This document shows positions 24,370 to 32,723 of a stretch of 61,023 nt of DNA, piece after piece. Source of the stretch: Nostoc sp. TH1S01 (lineage in GTDB: Bacteria > Cyanobacteriota > Cyanobacteriia > Cyanobacteriales > Nostocaceae); contig JAGKSW010000097.1 of assembly GCA_018993265.1 (NCBI GenBank), positions 1 to 61,023 of the forward strand. Direction: 5' to 3'. Every line of letters starts with the position of its first letter. Positions within the stretch are counted from its first letter, which is position 1. The notes under the pieces were generated by a model. That model was not told where the DNA came from. It did not search any database and was given only the letters and a program-made list of their open reading frames with translations. Position numbers and translations under genes: made by a program.

Positions 24370-26016
24370 ATGCAATTAGCTCAAAAGTGGTTGGCTAGAA
24401 AAACTAATCAATCAGTACTGTGTTTGCTGGTGGGGGGACTGTTGTTTCGAGCCATAATTGCTTTTTGGCTTTACCCTACCTTTGATGAAGCGTACTACTA
24501 CCTTTACAGTTTGCATCTGGACTGGAGCTATTTTGATCATCCCGCAATGGTTGCTCTGACGACGGGTTTTGGGCCTTGGATAACGGGAGAAGTCTCACAA
24601 TTTACGATTCGTATAGGAGCAATACTTTGGTATACAGGCAGTTTGGTATTGTTATATCTGACTAGTAGAAAAATATTTTCTGCCAAGGCTGCTGAGTTTA
24701 CTTTGGCAATTGCTACCATCAGTCCGATTTTTCAGATTGGCTTTGGTGTATTGAGTTTACCCGATAGTCCATTAATCTTTTTTTGGTCGGCTAGTTTATA
24801 TTGTGCCGTTGTTGAATTTCTTGGTCAGCGATCGCAAGATAAATCTTGTAACACTCTTGCATATATTCCTAGTTACCGTTTAGCAATTCTGGGAATTTTG
24901 GTTGGTTTAGCCTGCAATAGTAAATATCATGGGTTTATTTTAGGACTAGGGTTAGTTGGTTTTTGTTTAAGCAGTCCACCACATCGGGTTGTTGTGCGAT
25001 CGCCGTGGGCATGGTTAAGTTTAGGATTATTTATCATTACCATCTCCCCAATTGTGTTGTGGAATATGCAGCATGATTGGATTTCTTTTAGTTTTCAATC
25101 AGAACGAGCCGTACCTAAAAATAGCTATAACTTGCTAAATGTCGGATTAGTATATTTAACTCAGGTAGCTTATCTTTTTCCAAGCATAGGGTTTCCTCTG
25201 TGGCAGATTAGTTTGCAACCAATACTAATAAAAATTAAGCAAGTTTTTTCTAGAAAAACATTTACTTACAAAGATGATTTTCATACAGCAAAATTCTTAA
25301 TTTTCTGGATTTCTCTAACTTTAATTTTAGGCTTCACTTTTATTGGAGGATATAGGCAGATTTTACCAGCTTGGACAATGCCAGGATTTTGGGGAATCAC
25401 TTTATTATTAGGACAACAAGCTGTAATTTGGCAGCAGAAATCTCGGCGTTGGGTGCGGCGATGGCTTTTAGGTTCGGGAATTATGGTAGCTAGTATCTTC
25501 CTGATTGTACTGCTGCAATTGACAATCGGCATATTACAAAAACCTAGTCAATACGCTCTCATGGGAGGATTTTTACCTGTTAAAAATGACCCTTCTACAG
25601 AACTAATTGATATTCAGCAACTACGACGCAGTTTTCATGAGTCTCCAATTCTCCAAGCCGCGCTACAAAATTCTAGCTTTATATTCACCAATCGCTACTA
25701 TTTAGGCGGCCCAATTGCTATGTCTGTGCAACCTTTAGCCAAAATTCCGATTACTTGCTTTGATATTGGCAATGATAACCGTGGTTTTGCTTTTTGGTCT
25801 AAGGCTGAACAATGGGTAGGAAAGGACGCACTATATATTACTACGGCACCTTTTAATCTCAGGCAAGACTTAATGGCTAGTTATCGAAATCACTTTCATA
25901 GCTTAGAAGAGATTGAACAAATAGTAATTCGACGCGGTGGAGTGGCCGTGAACGTTGTTTATGTGTATCAAGCCAAAAAACTGCTGAAACCCTATCCTCG
26001 TTCTTACGGGATTTGA
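24370..26016 (+). CDS. Membrane glycosyltransferase, GT-C (PMT/ArnT-like)
   Basis: 548 residues with about ten to twelve transmembrane helices. The first luminal loop has the GT-C acidic motif (LYPTFDEAYYYLYSLHLDWS, FDHPAMVA) that binds the metal and lipid-phosphate sugar. A C-terminal soluble domain follows the last helix near residue 400. Transfers a sugar from a polyprenyl-phosphate donor at the outer face of the membrane. Acceptor unknown. Start ATG 24370 has no strong ribosome-binding site. A second GT-C protein is at 57319-58938. Confidence 0.8.
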   Translation: MQLAQKWLARKTNQSVLCLLVGGLLFRAIIAFWLYPTFDEAYYYLYSLHLDWSYFDHPAMVALTTGFGPWITGEVSQFTIRIGAILWYTGSLVLLYLTSRKIFSAKAAEFTLAIATISPIFQIGFGVLSLPDSPLIFFWSASLYCAVVEFLGQRSQDKSCNTLAYIPSYRLAILGILVGLACNSKYHGFILGLGLVGFCLSSPPHRVVVRSPWAWLSLGLFIITISPIVLWNMQHDWISFSFQSERAVPKNSYNLLNVGLVYLTQVAYLFPSIGFPLWQISLQPILIKIKQVFSRKTFTYKDDFHTAKFLIFWISLTLILGFTFIGGYRQILPAWTMPGFWGITLLLGQQAVIWQQKSRRWVRRWLLGSGIMVASIFLIVLLQLTIGILQKPSQYALMGGFLPVKNDPSTELIDIQQLRRSFHESPILQAALQNSSFIFTNRYYLGGPIAMSVQPLAKIPITCFDIGNDNRGFAFWSKAEQWVGKDALYITTAPFNLRQDLMASYRNHFHSLEEIEQIVIRRGGVAVNVVYVYQAKKLLKPYPRSYGI

Positions 26017-26244
26017 GTTGGGAATTCATACAGTCTTGTGTTAAAAAAGTTGGGTATTTGTGTGAGCGATCGCAATATTGCCCTAAAAAGGAGTCAGAAG
26101 ACAAAATTCAGAATTCAGAATACTCTACCCATAAAGGGATAGAGTTTTAATTAAGAAGAATATTTTATTTTTTTTCGCCCACTAGGGGCGAGGGTTTAAC
26201 CAATATTCATCAACCACTCGTACAGAATTCATGCGCTCATTCTG
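26017..26244. repeat. GAATTCAG-type repeat and hairpin after the glycosyltransferase
   Basis: AAAATTCAGAATTCAGAATA at 26102-26121 belongs to a dispersed ATTCAGA heptad family. TTTTTTCGCCCACTAGGGGC at 26169-26188 contains a short inverted repeat (CGCCC/GGGCG). No gene seen. Confidence 0.4.
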
Positions 26245-26348
26245 ATACCAATTCACCAAAATCTTGATACACATCCAAGAACTCGTAGGGGCGAACGGCC
26301 GTTCGCCCTTACATCTGTATTTGTATCATTTATAAAGTGAAATGGTAT
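26245..26348. mobile_element. MITE family D with central palindrome
   Basis: Ends ATACCAATTCACCAAAATCT and, complemented from the right, ATACCATTTCACTTTATAAA. The centre, 26285-26312, is a near-perfect palindrome (GTAGGGGCGAACGGCCGTTC to CCTTAC, one mismatched pair). An end of the same type is at about 15014-15035. 104 bp, noncoding. Confidence 0.6.
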
Positions 26349-26441
26349 GACTCCTGATTTCTGAATTCTTCTGATAAAAAGAAAAATGGGAAGTAAAATC
26401 AATTACTTCCCTAATTTTCTTTGGATCATTTGCAGTCTATT

Positions 26442-27614
26442 TTAGTATTCTGGAACCGATGGATCAACTTCTCGACTCCATGCGGTGATCCCGCCTTTGA
26501 CATTTGTACCAACAATTCCTGCTTCCTTGAGGATGCTGAGGGCTTTGGCAGAACGACCGCCCATCTTACAATGAGCAATTAAACGGTGTCCGTTCAGGAT
26601 TTCTTTTACCTGAGCTACGCCATTGCCATTTTCAATATCTGGTAATGGTACTAACACGGAACCAGGAATCTTGGCAATGTCGTATTCGTGAGGGTTACGT
26701 ACATCCAACAAGACAAAATCTTTTGCACCACTATCTAGCAATGCTTTTAACTCTGTCACAGTCATTTCGGCAATTTCTTGCTGCTGTTTTGCTTCCTCAG
26801 CTTTAGCTTGGGGAATACCGCAGAATTGTTCGTAGTCTATCAGCTTTTCTATGACTGGGCGGATGGGGTTAGGACGCAGTTTTAACTCCCGAAATTTCAT
26901 ATCTAAGGCGTTGTACAGCAATAGCCGTCCACTTAAAGTATTGCCATTACCGAGAATAATTTTAACGGTTTCTGTTGCTTGGATAACACCAATGATTCCT
27001 GGCAAAATTCCCAAAACGCCGCCTTCTGCACAGGAAGGAACCATTCCTGGTGGTGGTGGTTCGGGATACAAGTCGCGGTAGTTCGGCCCGCCTTCGTAGT
27101 TAAATACCGTTGCTTGGCCTTCAAACCGGAAAATTGAACCGTAAACGTTGGGCTTGTTCAACAACACACAAGCATCGTTGACTAGATATCTAGTGGGGAA
27201 GTTATCAGTTCCATCCACCACGATGTCGTAAGGTCTAATGATATCGAGGGCGTTTTCGGAACTCAGGCGAGTTTCGTATAAATCAACCTGACAATAAGGG
27301 TTAATTTCGTGAATGCGGTTTTTGGCGGATTCAATTTTGGGTTTACCGACCCAAGAAGTACCGTGAATAACTTGACGTTGCAGGTTGGAAGTATCAACAA
27401 CATCAAAATCCACAATACCAATGCGGCCGATACCAGCTGCGGCTAAATATAACAGCAGTGGTGAACCGAGACCGCCTGTACCGATACACAGTACACTGGA
27501 CGCTTTCAGGCGTTTTTGTCCTTCGACACCGACTTCTGGCAAAATCAGGTGGCGAGAGTATCGTTCGTAGTCGTCTTTAGTTAGCTGGATTTCATCCAGA
27601 TTGGGATTTAACAT
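26442..27614 (-). CDS. moeB: MoeB/ThiF-type adenylyltransferase with rhodanese domain
   Basis: 390 residues. ThiF/MoeB domain 1-255 with nucleotide loop GTGGLGSPLLLYLAAAGIG and catalytic region MVPSCAEGGVLGILPGIIGV. The C-terminal rhodanese is at 280-388 with active-site Cys in AHCKMGGRSA and FVLLDVRNPHEYDIAKIPGS. This MoeBR architecture activates the C terminus of MoaD or ThiS-like sulfur carriers and loads sulfur on them. Zinc-binding CxxC pairs of classical MoeB are not evident. Next gene on the strand, 212 bases downstream in the opposite direction of reading order, is a JAMM protease that trims sulfur-carrier tails in related systems. Confidence 0.9.
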   Translation of the reverse strand: MLNPNLDEIQLTKDDYERYSRHLILPEVGVEGQKRLKASSVLCIGTGGLGSPLLLYLAAAGIGRIGIVDFDVVDTSNLQRQVIHGTSWVGKPKIESAKNRIHEINPYCQVDLYETRLSSENALDIIRPYDIVVDGTDNFPTRYLVNDACVLLNKPNVYGSIFRFEGQATVFNYEGGPNYRDLYPEPPPPGMVPSCAEGGVLGILPGIIGVIQATETVKIILGNGNTLSGRLLLYNALDMKFRELKLRPNPIRPVIEKLIDYEQFCGIPQAKAEEAKQQQEIAEMTVTELKALLDSGAKDFVLLDVRNPHEYDIAKIPGSVLVPLPDIENGNGVAQVKEILNGHRLIAHCKMGGRSAKALSILKEAGIVGTNVKGGITAWSREVDPSVPEY

Positions 27615-27826
27615 AGCAGTTTTGCTGTGGACGAGCGGATCATTAATCCTATCGAAAAATGATGTGTTTATTTAACTTAAGTAGCTAAATTTATCAAGAA
27701 GAATTCAGAACGCAGGAGTCAGAATTCAGAATGAATTTTGACCAACTGATTAGAGAATTCGATGAATTTAGTCTGATTGTGACTTCACCTATGCAGGAAT
27801 GAAGTATTCTGAATTCTTAATTCTGG
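27615..27826. repeat. Inverted GAATTCAG-type repeat pair
   Basis: GAAGAATTCAGAACGCAGGA and GTCAGAATTCAGAATGAATT at 27699-27737 face TATTCTGAATTCTTAATTCT at 27806-27825. The arms could pair over about 130 bases. Noncoding. Confidence 0.4.
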
Positions 27827-28297
27827 CTACTGTTTTATGGTATCAATTGTCTCTGGTTGAAACTGATGCTGGTCGTCAAGGCTCCAACTGAGGAGTTCGC
27901 CAGCTTGGCCATTTTGAACGGAAACTATTATATACGAGTATGCAGGCCAAGCATACTGGCGATCGCATTCTGAAGGAATAGCGGGGTGGTCAGGATGGGA
28001 GTGATAAATTCCAATTATGTTTAATGATTTATCCCGCGCTGATTTTTGTACTTGTAACATAACTTGGGGTGCGATCGCATATCTGCTGGTTTCGCTACGT
28101 TCTGTGTTAGGAGCGAAGTTAGCTGACTCAGCACTCCAGGCGTTTTCTGTGGGGATAATTTCGACTACAGTTTTAATATGATTTTCTAGATAGCCAAGAA
28201 TAATTCCGCAGCATTCGTTGGGGTAGGTACTTTCGGCGTGGCTGCGGGTAATTTGGATGTGTTCTGGGAGGAGATTAATAACTGCTTTGTTCAACAA
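27827..28297 (-). CDS. JAMM/MPN (M67) metalloprotease
   Basis: 156 residues. The complete JAMM motif is present: Glu in YPNECCGIILGYL and HSHPDHPAIPSECD with both His and the Asp zinc ligands. Single-domain prokaryotic JAMM proteins of this size remove residues or cysteine from the C terminus of ThiS/MoaD-like carriers, or cleave isopeptides. Same strand and just upstream of the MoeBR gene. The start is uncertain (TTG 28297 or 28294 by reading frame). ATP-independent, cytosolic. Confidence 0.85.
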   Translation of the reverse strand: MLNKAVINLLPEHIQITRSHAESTYPNECCGIILGYLENHIKTVVEIIPTENAWSAESANFAPNTERSETSRYAIAPQVMLQVQKSARDKSLNIIGIYHSHPDHPAIPSECDRQYAWPAYSYIIVSVQNGQAGELLSWSLDDQHQFQPETIDTIKQ

Positions 28298-28395
28298 TTC
28301 CGACTTTGCTGGTTAATAAAAATTATGCTAACAGGTGCTTCACTTCCAGTATTCATCAAGCGATCGCAATCAGATGGATAAAGCATTTCTAACTT

Positions 28396-28515
28396 TTGAC
28401 ATAATCCCCACGCCTTTAGGCGTGGGGATTATGTCAACAAAATATGGAAGCTAAAAATTCAAATTTTTCTTAAATTAAGCAAAGTCGCCCTTCAAGGGCG
28501 AGGAACCTCAGACCC
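28396..28515. mobile_element. Internally deleted IS200/IS605-like element
   Basis: Left end: perfect 19-bp stem (TTGACATAATCCCCACGCC and complement) with a TTTA loop at 28396-28437. Right end: TCGCCCTTCAAGGGCGA hairpin at 28485-28501 followed by GGAACCTCAGAC. These two subterminal hairpins resemble the ends of tnpB-carrying IS605-family elements in cyanobacteria, but only about 45 bases lie between them and no transposase is present. The right boundary is approximate. Confidence 0.5.
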
Positions 28516-28621
28516 ATGTTTTTGGTAACACAATAGACGATAATCAGCTGATGTGCATTCAAGTGGCATATTCTAGGAGTGGAGATTGTCATTAATCATT
28601 TGTCCCTTGTCCTTTATCAAG

Positions 28622-28668
28622 GCCTCGACTTCGCTCGGCGTTGACCCTGAGCGGAGCCGAAGGGTCAA
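28622..28668. repeat. GC-rich palindromic repeat
   Basis: GCCTCGACTTCGCTCGGCGT then TGACCCTGAGCGGAGCCGAA and GGGTCAA. Contains interlocked inverted repeats (CTCGGC/GCCGAG-like and TTGACCC/GGGTCAA). Much richer in GC than the surroundings, hence probably a mobile palindromic unit. Confidence 0.5.
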
Positions 28669-28673
28669 TACAA

Positions 28674-28817
28674 ATATAGCAATCCTAAATCATTTGTGAA
28701 ATTCTCTTTCTTCTCTTTCTTTGTGTCCTACCCTGCGGGAAGCCGCTATCGCGTCTATGCGTCCTTTGCGGTTCGTTAAAAAGAATATTTTTCACAACTC
28801 AGATAGGATTGCTATAT
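28674..28817. mobile_element. MITE family B, copy 1
   Basis: 144 bp. Left end ATATAGCAATCCTAAATCAT TTGTGAA; right end, complemented, ATATAGCAATCCTATCTGAG TTGTGAA. The interior holds a GTGTCC...GCGTCC variant of the ACGCAGAG repeat. A second member is at 47734-47836 and a lone end is at 30050-30076. Confidence 0.7.
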
Positions 28818-28927
28818 ACAAATGACTAAAGACGAATGACCAAATTTAAATAAATAGGGTGAATCATGTCCACCCTAATAATATCAATTCTGATTTATGC
28901 AATTTTTTCACTCAGCAACTCAAATCA

Positions 28928-29662
28928 TCAAGCTACCATAGTAACTTTTCCGGTTGCTATCTCATAACGACCGCCAGCAATTTTTAGTTTCTTTTCTTTG
29001 ATCAGGCTTCTTAAAATTGTTGAACTTTCTTCTAACCTTTTTACCTGATATTGAACATTCGCGATTACAGAATTATCTTCTAAATTACCTGGTTTACTTC
29101 TCACCATTTCTACGGCTGGTTTTATTTCTTCCACAAAAGCACCAATTCTACCGGGAAGTGGGTCACCTTTAACAGCAGCTGAGACTGCACCACATTTTGT
29201 ATGTCCTAAAACTACTATTAATGGCGCACCTAATACAGCCGTGGCGAATTCTAAGCTACCAATACCTTCTGGGCTAACAATATTACCAGCTACCCGTACA
29301 ATAAATAAGTCTCCAAATCCCTGATCAAAAACAATTTCGGCTGGAACTCTAGAATCTCCACAGCCTAGTATTGCTGCAAACGGATATTGACCAGCAGCAA
29401 TTTCTTGTAAACGCAATTTTGATTGATTTGGATTCATGCGTTTATCTTCTACAAATCTTTTGTTACCATCCATTAATGCTTTTAAAGCTTCTTGGGGATC
29501 TACTATTTGAGGTTTTGGTTCAGGCTTAGATGGTTGTTGGGCAATAGCTTGTTCTTCTTGCCAAACTATACTACTAGCAGCACTTGCACCGACCGCAACA
29601 CTGCCGATACCTGCTAATTTCAAAAAATTACGCCGCCCGACAAATCCATTAATTCTGCTCAT
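28928..29662 (-). CDS. Tat-exported beta-carbonic anhydrase, copy 1
   Basis: 244 residues. Twin-arginine signal at the start (FVGRRNFLKLAGIGSVAVGA). Beta-class active site: Cys and Asp-Arg dyad in ILGCGDSRVPAEIVFDQG and the HxxC pair in VLGHTKCGAV. All zinc ligands are present. Converts CO2 and bicarbonate outside the cytoplasm, where it may limit CO2 leakage or feed bicarbonate transporters. Ribosome-binding site GTGAGGTAGATA before ATG 29662. Paralogue of the gene 427 bases upstream on the same strand. Confidence 0.9.
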   Translation of the reverse strand: MSRINGFVGRRNFLKLAGIGSVAVGASAASSIVWQEEQAIAQQPSKPEPKPQIVDPQEALKALMDGNKRFVEDKRMNPNQSKLRLQEIAAGQYPFAAILGCGDSRVPAEIVFDQGFGDLFIVRVAGNIVSPEGIGSLEFATAVLGAPLIVVLGHTKCGAVSAAVKGDPLPGRIGAFVEEIKPAVEMVRSKPGNLEDNSVIANVQYQVKRLEESSTILRSLIKEKKLKIAGGRYEIATGKVTMVA

Positions 29663-30088
29663 TATCTACCTCACTCCCAACAATAAACCTAGACTAAGTT
29701 ACAGTGTTTCAAATCAAGTTAAACCCTCTTACCTGAAGACGCGATCGCTCTAAAGCACATTTTGTCTTTTAAGCAAAGATAAATTTGTTGATTTAACTTA
29801 TAAATTTTCAATGTTTGTCATTTACTGAAATATATCAGAGTGGTGTATTGTTACTAAACATAATTTTCATATAAGAATAATATGGTTAAGTATGGATTTA
29901 ATCTATGGTTAATTTTTCTATGTACACAAGACTTAAGTCACAAATTAGTGTATGGCAGAAATACACAGCATTGATCGCACTTAGAATTATTGGTGAACGA
30001 CAAGATCCCTAACTTCTTCAAGAAGTCGGGGATCTGAAACACTACGATGTTCACAAATTAAATAGGATTGCTATATCTACCTGATAAT
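29663..30088. other. Spacer between the carbonic anhydrase genes
   Basis: Contains a HIP1 site near 29741, a 33-bp palindromic repeat (30003-30035), and a lone family B MITE end (TTCACAAATTAAATAGGATT GCTATAT, 30050-30076). No gene seen. Confidence 0.5.
30003..30035. repeat. 33-bp palindromic repeat, copy 2
   Basis: AGATCCCTAACTTCTT and its near complement GAAGTCGGGGATCT around a short CAA loop, with two mismatched positions. Same length and design as 2703-2735. Lies 53 bases after the end of the upstream carbonic anhydrase gene (minus strand), a position fitting a terminator. Confidence 0.7.
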
Positions 30089-30802
30089 TTAAGTAATTAG
30101 ATTCACCTTGCCAGTATCGATATCGTAGCAAGCACCAACTATTTGGAGTTTGCTGGCTTGTAGCAATTGATTTAATATTGGCGAACTTTGTTGTATTTTT
30201 TTTGACTGGTACTGCACATTGGCAATGACTGCATCAGTGGAATTTAAGTTGGTTAATGCAGGTTGAATACTTTCAGCTACGTTGCTAATCATACCAGGCA
30301 TAGGTTCTTTTTTCATGGCTGCTGTTACAGCACCACATTTTGTATGACCCAATACGACTATTAGTTGTGTTCCTAATACAGATGTAGTATATTCCAGGCT
30401 ACCTATAGCTATATCACTGGCGACATTACCAGCAACGCGCACAACAAATAAATCTCCTAATCCTTGGTCGAAAATAATTTCTGTCGGTACTCTAGAATCA
30501 GCACAACCTAAAATAGCCGCAAAAGGGTACTGTGCTTTAGCTACTAATTGTAAGCGTGCCAATGATTGATGAGGATATTGGCGTTTGTATTGGATAAATC
30601 TTTGATTACCATCCAGCAAAAGTTTTAAAGCCTGAGTAGGGTTAACTGGATTTGGATTAGCTGGATTAATATCTGCGATCGCAGTTTTCTGAATACTACC
30701 TGTTAGACTACCACCAATCGCTGTAGCGGCGATCGCTAAACTACCTGTCCCTGCAAATTTCAAAAAATTACGGCGACCAATAAATCCATTAATTCTTGTC
30801 AT
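30089..30802 (-). CDS. Tat-exported beta-carbonic anhydrase, copy 2
   Basis: 237 residues from ATG 30802 (MTRINGFIGRRNFLKFAGTG), chosen because the paralogue starts at the equivalent codon with the same upstream AGGTAGATTA. The frame is open to 30856 but the extra 18 residues would spoil the Tat signal. Active-site residues are complete: AILGCADSRVPTEIIFDQG and VLGHTKCGAVTAA. Diverged from copy 1 mainly in the linker after the signal and the C terminus. Predicted extracytoplasmic CO2 hydration. Confidence 0.9.
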   Translation of the reverse strand: MTRINGFIGRRNFLKFAGTGSLAIAATAIGGSLTGSIQKTAIADINPANPNPVNPTQALKLLLDGNQRFIQYKRQYPHQSLARLQLVAKAQYPFAAILGCADSRVPTEIIFDQGLGDLFVVRVAGNVASDIAIGSLEYTTSVLGTQLIVVLGHTKCGAVTAAMKKEPMPGMISNVAESIQPALTNLNSTDAVIANVQYQSKKIQQSSPILNQLLQASKLQIVGACYDIDTGKVNLIT

Positions 30803-31277
30803 TAATCTACCTGACAACACTTTCGCTGTTAACAGGAAGATATCAACTTTATTCAAGTAGAAGAGTACCTTCTGACACGGTTTTAATCAAATTCTCCTGC
30901 TTGCTGATAAACATTGCTTAATAACAAGCTTTTGTAAACTACGGTTTTGTTTAAAATTTAGCCAAAATTCTTAGTTACTCGTAAATACTAATAAATACTA
31001 CAGATGATGTAGAAATAACCGAACTTAATAATCATTGAGGATTTTATAGAATATTGGGTTTTACCTATAAAATCATGTTTTATTTTTGAAATAGATTAAG
31101 GGCGAACCGTCGTTTTTTTAGGTGTGTAAAACCCTACTAGTAAAGTTGTGTTCTCTGTATTTTCATTTGCTTGAACATTAAGGCAAGATTACAAGTGTGA
31201 GCGACAAAAATAATCAACATCGCTAAAGCTTAAGAAAATCGCAATTCGATTAGTTATCAATCCAGAGGTAAAATAAT
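30803..31277. other. Divergent promoter region of carbonic anhydrase 2 and hsp20
   Basis: 475 bases with no gene. AT-rich around 30950-31100. CCAGAGGTAAAATAATATG gives the hsp20 ribosome-binding site. I found neither a CIRCE-type inverted repeat nor another confident heat-shock element. Confidence 0.35.
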
Positions 31278-31772
31278 ATGGTGATTCGTTACTTTCAACC
31301 CATCCGCGAACTCGAAAACTTAAGTCGGCAATTCGATTTAGTATTTGATGAACTATCTGCACACACTACTCAAGCAACTGAAACGACAGCAGCAGCTTGG
31401 AGTCCAGCTATAGAGTTAATTGATGCAGGTGATAGTTTAATTCTCAAAGCGCAATTACCTGGAATTGTTGCTCAAAATCTTGATGTGCAAGTAACTCGTG
31501 ATACTGTTTCAATTTCCGGCGATCGCCAGCATCAAAATCAAAATACAAACTATCTCCATTCCGAATTCCGTTACGGTAAATTCCAAAGAGTAGTTAACTT
31601 ACCTGTTGCTGTGCAGAACGATAAAGTACAAGCAGAATTCCAAGATGGAATTTTAACTTTAACTCTTCCCAAAGTTGAAGAAGTGCGTAATCGAGTTGTG
31701 AAAATTAACTTGGGTGAAGTTGCTAATTCTGCCACAAGTGTAGATACAAATACCCAAACAGTAAACTCTTAA
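31278..31772 (+). CDS. hspA: Small heat-shock protein, Hsp20 family
   Basis: 164 residues. Alpha-crystallin domain at about 45-145: WSPAIELIDAGDSLILKAQL, FRYGKFQRVVNLPVAVQNDK and the GILTLTLPK signature before a short tail. N-terminal region MVIRYFQPIRELENLSRQFD is typical of cyanobacterial HspA. ATP-independent holdase that binds unfolding proteins and membranes under stress. Followed by a hairpin at 31804-31836. Confidence 0.92.
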   Translation: MVIRYFQPIRELENLSRQFDLVFDELSAHTTQATETTAAAWSPAIELIDAGDSLILKAQLPGIVAQNLDVQVTRDTVSISGDRQHQNQNTNYLHSEFRYGKFQRVVNLPVAVQNDKVQAEFQDGILTLTLPKVEEVRNRVVKINLGEVANSATSVDTNTQTVNS

Positions 31773-31803
31773 AATTTTCTTGACAAAATTCAAGTTAAGA
31801 CTC

Positions 31804-31836
31804 AAATCCCCGAATTATCAAATAAGTCGGGGATTT
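31804..31836 (+). terminator. Probable terminator of hsp20 (33-bp palindrome, copy 3)
   Basis: AAATCCCCGAATTA and near complement TAAGTCGGGGATTT around a 5-base loop, followed by TATTTATCC. It lies 32 bases after the hsp20 stop. Belongs to the same 33-bp palindrome family as 2703-2735 and 30003-30035. Confidence 0.7.
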
Positions 31837-31884
31837 ATTTATCCATGAATAATTGAGAAATTCTATAACTAGTGAGCATCATTT

Positions 31885-32415
31885 CTAATTTGTTGGAATT
31901 GATGATGTTTCTAATGAATTATCTGTAGCCACAGGAATTATACCTTGAACTGTCAAAACTGAGCAAGGTGCATGATGCAAAACATAATTACTAACGCTAC
32001 CAAGAAATAATTCACTAATGCCACTTAACCCGCGCCGACCAATAACTATTACATCAGCATTCCAACTTTGAGCTACTTCACAAATCATTCGACTAGGATC
32101 GCCTAGTTCTTGTGTAAATTCTGCTGCTATACCTTGGGCGATCGCTTGATTTGTCAGTAATGTTAAAAATTCAATGCCTTGTTGCTTTAATTTTTCCCAT
32201 TCTCCTAAATAATATTCCACATTATGGCTTTGGGATGAGGTATAGGTACTATGTATTTCTGGGGCGGAAGTATTCAGTAAGTCATCATTAAAAGGAGAAA
32301 TGACTTGTAGCACCATCAATTCAGCATTAGTTAATCTTGCTAAAGATAAAGCTTGTTCAAAAACGTGACGACCAATTTCTGTATTATTAACTGCTACGAG
32401 AATTTTCTTAAACAT
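31885..32415 (-). CDS. Universal stress protein, UspA family
   Basis: 176 residues, a single Usp domain. Start MFKKILVAVNNTEIGRHVFE and the ATP-binding C terminus GRRGLSGISELFLGSVSNYV (G2xG9xG(S/T) motif). A slightly enlarged loop at 45-75 is rich in Ser and Asn. Probably an ATP-binding stress protein. Convergent with hsp20. Confidence 0.88.
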   Translation of the reverse strand: MFKKILVAVNNTEIGRHVFEQALSLARLTNAELMVLQVISPFNDDLLNTSAPEIHSTYTSSQSHNVEYYLGEWEKLKQQGIEFLTLLTNQAIAQGIAAEFTQELGDPSRMICEVAQSWNADVIVIGRRGLSGISELFLGSVSNYVLHHAPCSVLTVQGIIPVATDNSLETSSIPTN

Positions 32416-32451
32416 AAGTCGAAGCCTTTAGTAAATCATCATTTTGATAAA

Positions 32452-32591
32452 ATAGGACTTACGCACAGTCCACGGAAAATCGAACCACAGAGACGCAGAG
32501 AGAAGTTGCGTGCGCGGGTTCCCCGCGTTGAGCAAACTTCGGGAGTTCACGGAGAAATAAGAGTTTGAGAGTTTTTTTGCGTAAGTCCTAT
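32452..32591. mobile_element. MITE family C
   Basis: 140 bp with 14-bp perfect terminal inverted repeats, ATAGGACTTACGCA and TGCGTAAGTCCTAT. The interior carries an ACGCAGAGAGAAG repeat and a GCGCGGGTTCCCCGCGTT hairpin. Related ends occur at 36600-36613, 41476-41489 (GCGTAAGTCCTAG) and 32709-32722. Confidence 0.75.
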
Positions 32592-32613
32592 AAAAATGAA
32601 AAATTAAGAGTTG

Positions 32614-32723
32614 GGGAGAGGGTGAAGGGGTAGAAGGGTATAGGGGTGTATGTATCTAAAACCCTCATACCCCACACCTTTACACCCAGTCTCCACAGAA
32701 AATCTTTGTGCGTAAGCCCTATT
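32614..32723. repeat. Dispersed repeat, copy 2
   Basis: GGGTGAAGGGGTAGAAGGGT, then ATGTATCTAAAACCCTCATA, ending CTTTGTGCGTAAGCCCTATT. Same order of motifs as 14452-14532. It abuts the end of the PEP synthase gene, whose stop codon (32722-32724) lies at the repeat end. Confidence 0.45.
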
